Below, piece after piece: positions 1 to 8,157 of a stretch of 64,000 bases of DNA (its first letter is position 1; every line of letters starts with the position of its first letter). The translations under genes and the position numbers were made by a program. Location of the stretch: the NCBI RefSeq assembly GCF_900111735.1, contig NZ_FOHW01000016.1:62001-126000 (forward strand). Reading direction: 5' to 3'. Under the pieces are notes generated by a model. The model worked only from the letters and a program-made list of their open reading frames with translations. It did no database searches and was not told where the DNA came from. This DNA comes from Pseudomonas graminis (lineage in GTDB: Bacteria; Pseudomonadota; Gammaproteobacteria; Pseudomonadales; Pseudomonadaceae).

Positions 1-1
1 C

Positions 2-376
2 ACCTTGCCCTTTGTGGTGCGCACGGTTCAGCCGGTGCTGGCCGACATCCCCCGGGAAGTCGAAGAAGCGGCGGCATGCCTTGGCGCCAAACCGCTGCAA
101 GTGTTCCGTTACATCCTCGCGCCTGCCTTGTTGCCTGCCTGGCTGACCGGCTTTGCGCTGGCCTTCGCCCGAGGCGTGGGTGAGTACGGCTCGGTGATTT
201 TCATCGCCGGCAACATGCCGATGAAAACCGAAATCCTGCCGTTGCTGATCATGGTCAAGCTCGACCAGTACGACTACACCGGCGCCACGGCAATTGGCGT
301 GATGATGCTGCTGGTGTCGTTCGTGCTGTTGCTGCTGATCAATCTGTTGCAGCGACGCATCGAAACCCCTAACTGA
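2..376 (+). CDS. cysT: Sulfate/thiosulfate ABC importer permease CysT, C-terminal part
   Basis: This is the last 124 residues of the inner-membrane permease CysT (CysU), which pairs with CysW to move sulfate or thiosulfate into the cytoplasm. The frame is open from base 2, so the start lies before the window. The fragment begins inside the permease core and carries the EAA loop ([15 protein letters not shown]), which docks on the ATPase, then a conserved GEYGSV stretch and a final hydrophobic helix ending RRIETPN. The stop is 12 bases before cysW, and cysT-cysW-cysA is the usual operon order. Identity rests on this context plus the permease motifs. CysB control is expected from the family, but the promoter is outside the window. 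Confidence 0.93.
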   Translation, partial: TLPFVVRTVQPVLADIPREVEEAAACLGAKPLQVFRYILAPALLPAWLTGFALAFARGVGEYGSVIFIAGNMPMKTEILPLLIMVKLDQYDYTGATAIGVMMLLVSFVLLLLINLLQRRIETPN

Positions 377-388
377 GGAGGCGCACCC

Positions 389-1261
389 ATGTCTGATTCA
401 TCGCTCATTGCTGCGTCCTCCGCCAATGCTGCCCGTCGTGGCAGCGCGGTGTCGCGGCGCATTCTGATCGGCCTTGGCTGGCTGGTCTTTGCGTTCTTTC
501 TGTTGCTGCCGTTGGTGGTGGTGATCGGCCAGGGCTTGAGCAACGGCCTCGGCGGATTCTTTGCGGCCATCCTGGAGCCCGATGCGTTGTCGGCCCTCAA
601 GCTCACCGTGTTCGCGGTGCTGATTTCGGTGCCGCTCAACGTGGTCTTCGGCGTCGCGGCAGCCTGGTGCGTGAGCAAATACTCGTTCCGTGGCAAGGCG
701 ATTCTGGTCACGCTGATCGACCTGCCGTTCTCGGTCTCGCCGGTCATCGCCGGTCTGATTTACGTGCTGATGTTCGGCGCCCGTGGCGTGTTCGGCCCCT
801 GGCTGCAGGACCACGACATCCAGATCGTCTTTGCCCTGCCGGGCATCGTACTGGCGACCATCTTCGTGACGGTGCCGTTCGTCGCCCGCGAGCTGATCCC
901 GCTGATGCAGGAGCAGGGCACGCAGGAAGAAGAAGCCGCGCGCCTGCTCGGTGCCAATGGCTGGCAGATGTTCTGGCACGTGACCGTCCCCAACATTAAG
1001 TGGGGCCTGATCTACGGCGTGGTGCTGTGTACCGCGCGGGCCATGGGTGAGTTCGGCGCGGTGTCGGTGGTGTCGGGGCACATTCGCGGCGTGACCAACA
1101 CCCTGCCCCTGCATGTCGAGATTCTCTACAACGAGTACAACCACGTGGCTGCATTTGCCGTGGCGAGCCTGTTATTGATCCTTGCGCTGTTCATCCTGCT
1201 GCTCAAGCAGTGGAGCGAAGCGCGCATTAGCCGTCTGCGCAAAAACGCGGCGGAGGAATAA
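389..1261 (+). CDS. cysW: Sulfate/thiosulfate ABC importer permease CysW
   Basis: Second membrane subunit of the sulfate importer, 290 aa. It has a cytoplasmic N-terminal tail, then about six membrane helices (the first near residues 25-48). An EAA loop at about residues 181-202 ([16 protein letters not shown]) is the coupling site for the ATPase. The Shine-Dalgarno GAGGAGGCG sits just before the ATG. CysT ends 12 bases upstream and cysA begins 4 bases downstream, so the three genes are almost certainly one transcript. Length and motif order are normal for the family. Confidence 0.96.
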   Translation: MSDSSLIAASSANAARRGSAVSRRILIGLGWLVFAFFLLLPLVVVIGQGLSNGLGGFFAAILEPDALSALKLTVFAVLISVPLNVVFGVAAAWCVSKYSFRGKAILVTLIDLPFSVSPVIAGLIYVLMFGARGVFGPWLQDHDIQIVFALPGIVLATIFVTVPFVARELIPLMQEQGTQEEEAARLLGANGWQMFWHVTVPNIKWGLIYGVVLCTARAMGEFGAVSVVSGHIRGVTNTLPLHVEILYNEYNHVAAFAVASLLLILALFILLLKQWSEARISRLRKNAAEE

Positions 1262-1264
1262 TTC

Positions 1265-2254
1265 ATGTCGATCGAAGTCCGTAACGTCAGCAAGAATTTC
1301 AACGCCTTCAAGGCCCTCGACGGCATCAGTCTGGATATCCAGAGTGGCGAGCTCGTGGCGCTGTTGGGCCCGTCCGGTTGTGGCAAGACCACGCTGCTGC
1401 GCATCATCGCCGGGCTGGAAACGCCGGATAAAGGCAGCATTGTGTTCCACGGCGAGGATGTCTCCGGCCACGACGTGCGCGATCGCAACGTAGGGTTCGT
1501 CTTCCAGCACTACGCGCTGTTTCGCCACATGACCGTGTTCGACAACGTCGCTTTCGGCCTGCGCATGAAGCCGAAGAACCAGCGCCCGAACGAGAGCCAG
1601 ATCGCTGTCAAAGTGCATGAACTGCTGAACATGGTGCAGCTGGACTGGCTGTCGGACCGCTATCCGGAGCAGCTGTCGGGCGGTCAGCGTCAGCGGATTG
1701 CACTGGCCCGGGCCTTGGCGGTGGAGCCCAAAGTGTTGCTGCTGGACGAGCCGTTCGGCGCGCTGGATGCCAAGGTGCGCAAGGAACTGCGTCGCTGGCT
1801 GGCGCGGCTGCACGAAGACATCAACCTGACTTCGGTCTTCGTGACCCACGATCAGGAAGAGGCGATGGAAGTCGCGGACCGCATCGTGGTGATGAACAAG
1901 GGTGTGATCGAGCAGATCGGCTCGCCCGGGGATGTCTACGAGAACCCGGCCAGCGATTTCGTGTATCACTTTTTGGGTGACTCGAACCGCCTGCACCTGG
2001 GCGATGACAACCACGTGCTGTTCCGCCCACACGAGGTGTCATTGTCACGGCATGAAGTGGAAGGGCACCACGCGGCAGAAGTGCGGGACATCCGCCCGTT
2101 GGGAGCCACGACGCGCGTGACCCTGAAAGTCGAAGGGCAACCCGAGCTGATCGAAGCGGAAGTGGTGAAAGACCATGACAGCCTGACCGGACTGGCGCGG
2201 GGCGAGACGTTGTTCTTCAAGCCGAAGGTCTGGCAGAAAGTCGACAACCTCTAA
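1265..2254 (+). CDS. cysA: Sulfate/thiosulfate ABC importer ATPase CysA
   Basis: ATP-hydrolysing subunit of the sulfate importer, 329 aa. Visible motifs are Walker A GPSGCGKT (residues 35-42), Q-loop VFQHYALF (about 79-86), signature LSGGQRQR (137-144), Walker B VLLLDEP (157-163) and switch His in VTHDQEE. After the nucleotide-binding domain (to about residue 230) comes a TOBE-type regulatory region reading LFRPHEVSL. The Shine-Dalgarno GGAGGAA overlaps the end of cysW. It is the last gene of the operon; a REP pair follows 9 bases after the stop. Confidence 0.97.
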   Translation: MSIEVRNVSKNFNAFKALDGISLDIQSGELVALLGPSGCGKTTLLRIIAGLETPDKGSIVFHGEDVSGHDVRDRNVGFVFQHYALFRHMTVFDNVAFGLRMKPKNQRPNESQIAVKVHELLNMVQLDWLSDRYPEQLSGGQRQRIALARALAVEPKVLLLDEPFGALDAKVRKELRRWLARLHEDINLTSVFVTHDQEEAMEVADRIVVMNKGVIEQIGSPGDVYENPASDFVYHFLGDSNRLHLGDDNHVLFRPHEVSLSRHEVEGHHAAEVRDIRPLGATTRVTLKVEGQPELIEAEVVKDHDSLTGLARGETLFFKPKVWQKVDNL

Positions 2255-2263
2255 GCGTACCCC

Positions 2264-2397
2264 TGTAGGAGCGTGGCTTGTCCCGCGATCTGCCGGGGAC
2301 CGGCAGCAATCATGATAATGCGTTCTGCCTGATGCACCGCATTATCCAGTTTGCGGCGACTGCGTCGCCGATCGCGGGACAAGCCACGCTCCTGCAG
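2264..2397. repeat. REP inverted pair (GTGGCTTGTCCCGCGATC type)
   Basis: Two inverted copies of a REP unit, about 28 bases each, face each other across a variable core containing CTGCCGGGGACCGGCAG. Each arm runs from GTAGGAG/GCAGGAG through GCGTGGCTTGTCCCGCGATC. The same unit recurs at 13.5, 13.6, 13.85, 13.95, 52.5, 52.65 and 58.9 kb. Position directly after cysA suggests a role in 3' end protection or termination, which is inference from known REP behaviour. Confidence 0.85.
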
Positions 2398-2438
2398 GTT
2401 CGTGCGGGTACTCACAATCCGGGCCGGACGCAAATCCA

Positions 2439-2554
2439 CTGTAGGAGCAATCGGAGGTTACGACGGTCGCGAAGGCGCTGGGTCAGCGACATCCACGTCG
2501 GCTGACCCATGCATTCGCGAGCAAGGTGGAGCGCCACCCCGGTCGCTCCTACAG
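2439..2554. repeat. Composite REP pair (AATCGGAGG / GGTGGCGCTCC types)
   Basis: Left arm begins CTGTAGGAGCAATCGGAGG and continues through TTACGACGGTCGCGAAGG. The right arm, inverted, is of a different type, reading GTGGAGCGCCACC and ending GGTCGCTCCTACAG. The same two unequal arms occur together at 20.4-20.54 kb, so this looks like a defined composite element. Together with the preceding pair it accounts for most of the 311-base gap between cysA and the next gene. Confidence 0.8.
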
Positions 2555-2565
2555 TAATGCGAGTT

Positions 2566-3102
2566 CTAGACCGTGGCTTTTTTCAGATCCCGCCGGTGCG
2601 TCTTGCCCACTCGCGCCTCGATGGCGTGCTGCAACTTCTTTCTCATTCCCAGCAAAAAAGCCGCTTCGGCGACGACAAACAACGGCCCGATGATCAGGCC
2701 TGTGAGGTCGTCGACAAACGCCGGCTTGCGGCCTTCGTAATAATGGCCCACAAACTGAATCACCCAGCCGAGCACGAACAACCCGACGCCGGCGCTGAGC
2801 CAGACCATGGTGGTCTGTTGCGCCAGGTTCGCGCCGACCCACAGGCACAGCGCGAGCAAGACACCCATCAGCACGCCAAAGAAGGCATCCAGCCGCAGGT
2901 AGAAAAATGTCGCGGCCAGACTCACCAGCAAGGCCGGCGACACCCAGACACCGCCGAGGGACCAGCTGGTCCAGCCGGGGCGTGACAACAGCACGGCCAC
3001 CGCGATCACGATCAGGGGAATGCCGACGAAGTGGGTGACGATATTGCGTGTGTCGCGGTGGTAGGCCGCGTACTGGCTGAGGTGATCGACGAGGTTTTTC
3101 AT
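2566..3102 (-). CDS. Mpo1-like (DUF962) membrane protein
   Basis: A 178-aa protein with four or so hydrophobic helices and the conserved histidine pattern of the DUF962/Mpo1 family: H7 and YHRDTRNIVTHFVGIP near residues 14-29, then a second cluster QFVGHYYEGRKPAF in the C-terminal half. The yeast member Mpo1 is an iron-dependent dioxygenase that shortens 2-hydroxy fatty acids by one carbon in the ER membrane. Bacterial members are mostly uncharacterised, so only the fold is claimed here. Start chosen at the ATG at 3102 because GAGGAATAACA precedes it; a longer frame to 3153 has no such site. Transcribed away from the Crp/Fnr regulator, with about 100 bp shared upstream DNA. Confidence 0.8.
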   Translation of the reverse strand: MKNLVDHLSQYAAYHRDTRNIVTHFVGIPLIVIAVAVLLSRPGWTSWSLGGVWVSPALLVSLAATFFYLRLDAFFGVLMGVLLALCLWVGANLAQQTTMVWLSAGVGLFVLGWVIQFVGHYYEGRKPAFVDDLTGLIIGPLFVVAEAAFLLGMRKKLQHAIEARVGKTHRRDLKKATV

Positions 3103-3208
3103 TGTTATTCCTCTATGGATACGTGGATCATGCCGCTGATTTTTTTCGGCCAAGCCCGCTGCACGGCTCAGCCTGCAACAAAACGCCGGCTATCAAAAGG
3201 AGATTCAC

Positions 3209-3943
3209 ATGACGAATGGAACCCAATGGCGCTCATGGTTTATCAACGACCGATGGTTCCGCGATCTGCCTGCGCTGCTGCAGGATAGCTTGCTGACCGG
3301 CATGCGTCAGCGTCGGGTGACGCCCGGTAAATCGATCTTCCAGCGCGGCGATTCTGCGCCTGGCTTGTACGCCTTGCTCACGGGCTCGTTGCGCATCAAT
3401 CCCCTCAAGCCGCAGCAAACGGACATGCCACCGGCAGAAGGCTATCGGCCCTTCTGGTTCGGCGAAGTCTCGTTGTTCGACGACCTGCCCGCGACCCACG
3501 ATGTGTTCGCCCAGGACGCGGTCATTCTCCTGCACATGCCCCATGCGCCACTCAAACAACTGCTGACCGAACACCCGGCCTTGTGGCGGCATTTTCGTGA
3601 GTTGCTGGGGCGCAAGCTCGGTCTTGCCGTGCCTGCCATTGAAGACATCACGCTGATGCCCACTGAAGAACGCGTGGCGTTTCGGCTGCTGATGCTCGCC
3701 GAAGCCTACGGCGAGATGGATCGCTCCGTGCGCAGCGTGCCCCTTGCCGACATGGCCTCGAATCGTTGCCTCGGGCTGAGCGCCGAGGTGGTCGAGCGGG
3801 TAGTAGGGGAGTTCGCCGAACGGCAGATCGTGCGTCGCGATCACGATCTTATCGGCGTGGAGGACATAGAATGGCTGCGCGAGGCGGCCCTTCACCGCCT
3901 GACCGGCGCAAGCGATGAAGGGCGTCGCCGCTCAGCGGTTTAA
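3209..3943 (+). CDS. Crp/Fnr family transcriptional regulator
   Basis: A 244-aa protein with an N-terminal cyclic-nucleotide-binding-like beta barrel (about residues 15-140, with RGDSAPGLYALLTGSLRI and FGEVSLFDD typical of the family), a dimer helix, and a C-terminal winged helix-turn-helix (about residues 170-215, ADMASNRCLGLSAEVV). No cysteine cluster for an Fnr-type iron-sulfur site is seen. Ligand and targets are unknown. Shine-Dalgarno AAAGGAGA precedes the ATG. The last 12 bases overlap, tail to tail, the end of the AraC-family gene on the other strand. Confidence 0.85.
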   Translation: MTNGTQWRSWFINDRWFRDLPALLQDSLLTGMRQRRVTPGKSIFQRGDSAPGLYALLTGSLRINPLKPQQTDMPPAEGYRPFWFGEVSLFDDLPATHDVFAQDAVILLHMPHAPLKQLLTEHPALWRHFRELLGRKLGLAVPAIEDITLMPTEERVAFRLLMLAEAYGEMDRSVRSVPLADMASNRCLGLSAEVVERVVGEFAERQIVRRDHDLIGVEDIEWLREAALHRLTGASDEGRRRSAV

Positions 3944-4939
3944 ACCTTCGCGATACTGACTGGGCGTCATGCCGGTCCAGCGCTTGAACGCGCGGCTGAA
4001 ACTGCTGGTGTCGGCGAAACCGAGCAGGTAGGCGACTTCACTGAGCGAGCTAGCCGGGTCGCGCATGTGCTGCAGGGCCAGATTCTGCCGGCACTGATTG
4101 AGCAGCAAGTCGTAGCGGCAACCCTCGTCGGCCAGATGGCGTTGAAGGCTGCGCAGGCTCAGGTGCAGCGTGTGGGCAATGTGCTCGGCGGACGGCTCGC
4201 CCTCCGGCAAATGGGTCTCGATGGCGCCACGCACCTTGCGCTCCCAGGTCAGTGCACTGAGTTGCTCGAGGGTTCGGTTGAGCACCGCCTCGTTGTGCAC
4301 GGCCAGCTCCGGATTACCGTCGTCCAGGTGCCTGTCGAAATCCTCGCTGGCAAAACTCAGCAGATTCTCCGCCGCGCCGAAGAACAGCGGCGCACGGAAG
4401 ACGTCATGCCACGGCTGCGGGTCTGCCGGTGGCGGCCGCATCAGGTGCACGGCCAGCGGCGCGTAATGACGGCCCAGGCGGTTGCGGCACGTGCGCACAT
4501 AGATTGCGGCGAAGGCGTCCATCGCCTCATTGGCTGGCACCGGACTACCGTCGGGCACGCGGAAGCGAAACTCGTAACACTCGTCCAAACGTTCAAAGCT
4601 CATGACCAGCGCGTCGCTCACCACCGGGTGATAACGCACGATGCGCTCGAACACCTCACGCAACGAACCGCTGGCGACCAGGGCGTAACCCAGCGCATGA
4701 AAGGTTGTCGGGCTGACGAAGCGCGACACCCGCAAGCCCAGCGCCGGATCGCCACTCGCCTGCACCGCCAGCTCCCAGAAACGGGTGGTCACCGTCACCG
4801 GGTATCGAGCGTTGGGATCATCCATCAGTTGCGGATCCAGGCCCGCAGCCTGGCTCAGTGCGAGGCTGTCGAGGCCGAGGGCATCGAGTTGCTTGCGCAG
4901 GGCGCGGGTCCAGCTGGCGAGGATGCTCGGCTCAGACAT
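3932..4939 (-). CDS. AraC family transcriptional regulator
   Basis: A 335-aa regulator. Residues 1-200 form the arabinose-binding-type N-terminal domain of the OruR/ArgR-like branch (starts ILASWTRALRKQLDALGLD). Residues about 235-330 hold two helix-turn-helix units typical of AraC proteins, with LSLRSLQRHLADEG and LGFADTSSFSRAFKRWTG. It is divergent from a fatty acid desaturase gene, 110 bp apart, a layout often seen when the regulator controls the neighbouring gene; that link is inference. The 3' end overlaps the Crp/Fnr gene by 12 bases. Confidence 0.88.
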   Translation of the reverse strand: MSEPSILASWTRALRKQLDALGLDSLALSQAAGLDPQLMDDPNARYPVTVTTRFWELAVQASGDPALGLRVSRFVSPTTFHALGYALVASGSLREVFERIVRYHPVVSDALVMSFERLDECYEFRFRVPDGSPVPANEAMDAFAAIYVRTCRNRLGRHYAPLAVHLMRPPPADPQPWHDVFRAPLFFGAAENLLSFASEDFDRHLDDGNPELAVHNEAVLNRTLEQLSALTWERKVRGAIETHLPEGEPSAEHIAHTLHLSLRSLQRHLADEGCRYDLLLNQCRQNLALQHMRDPASSLSEVAYLLGFADTSSFSRAFKRWTGMTPSQYREGLNR

Positions 4940-5049
4940 ACAGGTTGGCGCCTCCGGTCTACAGATTGGCGTTCACGGTCAGGCAGCTTTCCTCCTGAAG
5001 CGGCACAGTGGTGCCATGTTTTTTCATCCTGAAACCGGAGAATGGAAGC

Positions 5050-6120
5050 ATGCACGACACTTCTGCAAGTGCTGCCGGACTGAATGCACAACAACGATCA
5101 GCGCATATTCGTGCGGTGGTTTCCGCCCACGGCGCTGCGTTGCGTGAGCGCCATCCGCTGTTGCGGCATCAAGACGCCATTGGCGCCGGCATCCTGTTCT
5201 TCGCACTGGCCGGCATGATCGGCAGCGCGGCGCTCTATCTCGGGGGTTATCTGGCCTGGTGGGCGTGCCTGCTGCTGAATGCGTTCTTCGCCTCGCTGAC
5301 CCACGAGCTTGAACACGACCTGATCCACAGCATGTACTTCCGCAAGCAGCGCGTGCCCCATAACCTGATGCTGGCGCTGGTCTGGCTGGCGCGGCCGAGC
5401 ACAATCAATCCCTGGATTCGCCGACACTTGCACCTCAATCACCACAAGGTCTCCGGCACTGAGGCCGACATGGAGGAGCGCGCCATCACCAATGGCGAAC
5501 CGTGGGGCGTGGCGCGGTTGCTGATGGTGGGCGATAACGTCATGTCGTCGCTGATCCGCATGCTGCGGGCGAAAACCCGGGCGCATAAATTCAGCATTCT
5601 CAAACGCACCCTTCGCGTTTATGCGCCGCTGGCGCTGCTCAATTGGGGCGCGTGGTACGTGTTTCTCGGCTTCCACGGCGCCAACGGCATTGCCGGTCTT
5701 ATGGGCAGCCCGATTGAATGGTCGGCGAATACGCTGGCGGTCATGCACGTCATCGACGTCGCTGTCGTGGTGCTGGTCGGTCCGAACGTGCTGCGTACCT
5801 TTTGCCTGCACTTCGTCAGTTCGAACATGCATTACTACGGCGACGTCGAACTGGGGAATGTCATGCAACAGACCCAAGTGCTCAATCCGTGGTGGATGTG
5901 GCCGCTGCAGGCGTTCTGCTTCAACTTCGGCAGCACCCACGGGATCCATCACTTCGTGGTGAAGGAGCCGTTTTACATACGCCAGATGACGGCGCCCGTT
6001 GCGCACAAGGTGATGGCCGAGATGGGGGTGCGCTTCAATGATTTCGGCACCTTCGGACGGGCCAACCGGTTTGAGCGCACTGCTGAAAACGACACGGTGC
6101 TCAAGCCTGCGCGCGGTTGA
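5050..6120 (+). CDS. Membrane fatty acid desaturase (histidine-box type)
   Basis: A 356-aa integral membrane di-iron enzyme of the fatty acid desaturase / alkane hydroxylase fold. The three histidine boxes are all present: HELEHD (residues 85-90), HLHLNHH (126-132) and HGIHH (297-301), with hydrophobic pairs of helices between them. It is predicted to introduce a double bond into, or hydroxylate, a lipid acyl chain; the exact substrate cannot be read from sequence. Start set at the ATG at 5050, preceded by CGGAG; an upstream in-frame start has no ribosome site. Divergent from an AraC regulator that may control it. Confidence 0.88.
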   Translation: MHDTSASAAGLNAQQRSAHIRAVVSAHGAALRERHPLLRHQDAIGAGILFFALAGMIGSAALYLGGYLAWWACLLLNAFFASLTHELEHDLIHSMYFRKQRVPHNLMLALVWLARPSTINPWIRRHLHLNHHKVSGTEADMEERAITNGEPWGVARLLMVGDNVMSSLIRMLRAKTRAHKFSILKRTLRVYAPLALLNWGAWYVFLGFHGANGIAGLMGSPIEWSANTLAVMHVIDVAVVVLVGPNVLRTFCLHFVSSNMHYYGDVELGNVMQQTQVLNPWWMWPLQAFCFNFGSTHGIHHFVVKEPFYIRQMTAPVAHKVMAEMGVRFNDFGTFGRANRFERTAENDTVLKPARG

Positions 6121-6156
6121 TGCCTGCCTGCCTGTTGTGCCAGTGATGCTGGCGTT

Positions 6157-6184
6157 CAGAAATTTTTCTGGATAAAAATTTCTG
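6157..6184. promoter_or_regulatory. 11-bp perfect inverted repeat after desaturase gene
   Basis: CAGAAATTTTT and AAAAATTTCTG are perfect inverted copies separated by 6 bases. The right arm runs into TGTAACAACC, which resembles the -35 element of some ECF sigma promoters. It lies just before the candidate small RNA at 6190-6287 and could be an operator, a promoter part or a weak hairpin. No protein was identified that binds it. Confidence 0.4.
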
Positions 6185-6189
6185 TAACA

Positions 6190-6287
6190 ACCGCCCCTTA
6201 ATCTCTGCTCATCCCCGGCGAGCTGGGGGCAGACAGCGTGATTATCAGGGTCACCCCTTTAAGGCAGGGGGTGGCCCTCTTTTTTTG
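6190..6287 (+). ncRNA. Candidate small RNA with terminator
   Basis: A non-coding stretch that folds into a hairpin CCCC-GGCGAGCT-GGGG (6211-6226) and then a strong terminator hairpin (6249-6280) followed by seven T. The upstream 11-bp inverted repeat and TGTAAC could supply a promoter. It might instead be only the 3' end of the desaturase transcript. No named sRNA family was recognised. Confidence 0.3.
6249..6287 (+). terminator. Rho-independent terminator
   Basis: GGGTCACCCC pairs with GGGGTGGCCC (one G-U pair) around a 9-base loop and is followed by CTCTTTTTTT. It ends either the desaturase transcript or the candidate small RNA. Confidence 0.8.
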
Positions 6288-6307
6288 CGCTATCCCCCGA
6301 AGTTGCG

Positions 6308-6362
6308 GCATATATTTTCGAGCTATTAATAAATAGCTTCTTATTCTTTTTCGAATATATGC
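6308..6362. promoter_or_regulatory. Nested AT-rich inverted repeats before hydrolase gene
   Basis: Outer arms GCATATATT (6308-6316) and AATATATGC (6354-6362) are perfect inverted copies, extended by CGA/TCG after a 2-base bulge. Inside them AGCTAT-TAATAA-ATAGCT (6321-6338) forms a second dyad. The structure ends 50 bases before the hydrolase ATG, where an operator or promoter would lie. Confidence 0.45.
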
Positions 6363-6412
6363 CCGATCCCTATACTCGCCCCCATGAACGCACCGTGCAG
6401 GAGGCGAAGGCC

Positions 6413-6994
6413 ATGCATAACGAATCGATCCGTTACTTGATCGTGCCAGGCTGGCAAGGATCTGCCGACGACCATTGGCAAACTCACTGGCAGAACAGCC
6501 TGCCCAATAGCGTGCGCGTGGAGCAGGCCGACTGGCTCAAACCGCGCCGCGAAGATTGGGTAGGTGAACTGCAACGCGCTATCGCCTCGGACAGCACACC
6601 GGTGATTCTCATTGCCCACAGCCTGGGTTGCGTCACCGTCGCCCATTGGGCGCAGCTGGCGCCATTGGCGAGTTTGCGTCAAGTGCGCGGAGCCTTGCTG
6701 GTGGCTCCCGCCGACGTCGAGCGGCCCAATTGCCCGCCGGCGATCCGCAATTTCGCGCCGATCCCCGAACACCTGCTGCCGTTCCCGATCCAAGTGGTCA
6801 GTTCGGACAACGATTCAGCCGTCAGCGCATTGCGCGCGATGGAAATGGCCCGCAACTGGGGCGCCGAAATCGGCATCCTCAGCGGCGCTGGCCATATCAA
6901 CGTGAAGTCCGGCCATCAGCGGTGGGAGCAGGGTTTCGCTTACCTGTACCGGCTCCAAGGGCGTATCGAGCAACTTACCCGCCGCCGCGCATGA
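6413..6994 (+). CDS. RBBP9/YdeN-type alpha/beta hydrolase
   Basis: A 193-aa serine hydrolase of the compact YdeN/RBBP9 family. It begins with the family signature YLIVPGWQGSADDHWQTHW (about residues 8-26). The nucleophile elbow AHSLG puts the catalytic Ser at residue 70, with Asp in SSDNDSAVS and His in GAGHIN completing the triad. The natural substrate is not known. Start chosen at 6413 because GCAGGAGGCG lies just upstream; the frame is open further 5' without a ribosome site. It is followed by its own terminator and the sigma54-activator-like gene, close to sulfur-scavenging genes, which suggests but does not prove a shared stress role. Confidence 0.85.
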   Translation: MHNESIRYLIVPGWQGSADDHWQTHWQNSLPNSVRVEQADWLKPRREDWVGELQRAIASDSTPVILIAHSLGCVTVAHWAQLAPLASLRQVRGALLVAPADVERPNCPPAIRNFAPIPEHLLPFPIQVVSSDNDSAVSALRAMEMARNWGAEIGILSGAGHINVKSGHQRWEQGFAYLYRLQGRIEQLTRRRA

Positions 6995-7050
6995 CATCAG
7001 CACACGTCACCGTCGGTACGCACGAGCCAACTTTTCTCAGCATCATTTTC

Positions 7051-7086
7051 GCCGCAGTGAACCGACAGGTGCTGCGGCTTTTTTTT
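7051..7086 (+). terminator. Rho-independent terminator after hydrolase gene
   Basis: GCCGCAG and CTGCGGC form a 7-bp stem with a 14-base loop, followed directly by eight T. It separates the hydrolase from the next gene, so the two are probably not one operon. Confidence 0.85.
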
Positions 7087-7125
7087 AAACGCCCGGGTCC
7101 ATGAATGGTCGGGCGGGAGCCTGCC

Positions 7126-7950
7126 ATGAGCCTTTCCGACATTTCGAGCCACCCGTTGTTGACCTTTCCTGATGCTGAAAAAAGCCCGCTGAGCATCCGC
7201 GCCAAGGCCTTGGTGTTCATCGATCCACGATCGCGGCAGTTGCGCGAAGAGATGGAGCTGCTGGCGCCACTGGACCTGCCGGTGCTGATCCGCGGCGAAT
7301 CCGGCACCGGCAAGGAATTGCTGGCGCGTCATATCCATCGTGGCAGCGACCGGGCCGGGTTGTTCGTATCCGTCAACTGTGGCGCCATCAGCTCGACCTA
7401 CGCCGACGCCGAGCTGTTCGGTTACGCCGCCGGCGCCCACAGCGGCTCTGTCAGCAGTCGGGCAGGCTGGTTCGGCTCGGCAACGGGCGGCACCCTATAT
7501 CTGGATGAGATCGCCGACCTGCCGATGGCGATCCAGATCAAATTGCTCGCGGCGCTGGAAAACCACGAAGTCACCCGCGTTGGCGCCACGCAGCCCAGCC
7601 AGGTCGACGTCAGGCTGGTCGCAGCGACCAGCATCGACCTGCGCCTGTCGGTCGCCGCTGGCAAATTCCACGAGCGGCTTTATCGCTACCTGAACGAAGG
7701 GCGTCTCGACCTGCCGGCGTTGCGCGAGCAGCCCGGCAACATCCTGCCGTTGGCCGAGTACTTCCTGGGGATTTACAGCCAGCGCTTCGGGTTCGAGATG
7801 CCGCTGATCAGCGAGGACGCGCAGCGCGTGCTCGAAGCCCATTACTGGCCGGGCAACACGCGGGAGCTGGAGAACGTCATTCACTTCGCGCTGCTGGTCA
7901 GCAGCGGCGCGGAAATCCTGCCCGAGCATCTGAATCTGCCGATTCGGTGA
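7126..7950 (+). CDS. Sigma54-activator-like AAA+ ATPase lacking DNA-binding domain
   Basis: A 274-aa protein made almost only of the AAA+ domain of NtrC-type activators: Walker A GESGTGKE (residues 57-64), Walker [10 protein letters not shown] (121-129) and the sensor II region GNTRELEN (243-250). Three usual parts are missing or changed. There is no N-terminal receiver or sensor domain. The GAFTGA loop that touches sigma54 reads GAHSGS (103-108). The chain stops at [10 protein letters not shown] with no Fis-type helix-turn-helix, and no HTH is found in any frame before 8157. The arginine-finger segment reads [10 protein letters not shown] instead of the usual FREDLYYRLN. SfnR and other sulfur-starvation activators are the nearest known relatives by context. 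It could be a diverged partner subunit, an anti-activator or a decaying gene. Start at 7126 follows GGGAG. Confidence 0.8.
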   Translation: MSLSDISSHPLLTFPDAEKSPLSIRAKALVFIDPRSRQLREEMELLAPLDLPVLIRGESGTGKELLARHIHRGSDRAGLFVSVNCGAISSTYADAELFGYAAGAHSGSVSSRAGWFGSATGGTLYLDEIADLPMAIQIKLLAALENHEVTRVGATQPSQVDVRLVAATSIDLRLSVAAGKFHERLYRYLNEGRLDLPALREQPGNILPLAEYFLGIYSQRFGFEMPLISEDAQRVLEAHYWPGNTRELENVIHFALLVSSGAEILPEHLNLPIR

Positions 7951-8157
7951 TGGCTCTCTAGCCCCGGCGCCAGGCGGCTGGGTGGCAAGATGCCCGTTGA
8001 GAACCAAAAAGCATAACCGCCTGACTAAAAAGTATTGTCTCGGAATAAAAAATCTCGGTACTGTCGGCACCAGCCGCCACCCTGCCGAGGGTCGATCCCG
8101 CGGCAGACCGAAGACAAGTCGCCCACGAGGCGACCCGATTTCTATTAAGGACATCGC

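Noticed and set aside
7960-8010. Sigma54 promoter before the metQ-like gene
   Set aside because: TGGCAAGATGCCCGTTG has no GC at the required 10-base spacing from GG.
7950-8157. Missing HTH of the sigma54-like protein hidden by a frameshift
   Set aside because: All three forward frames and the reverse strand were read; no AAxxLGxxxxTLxRK-like helix-turn-helix is present.
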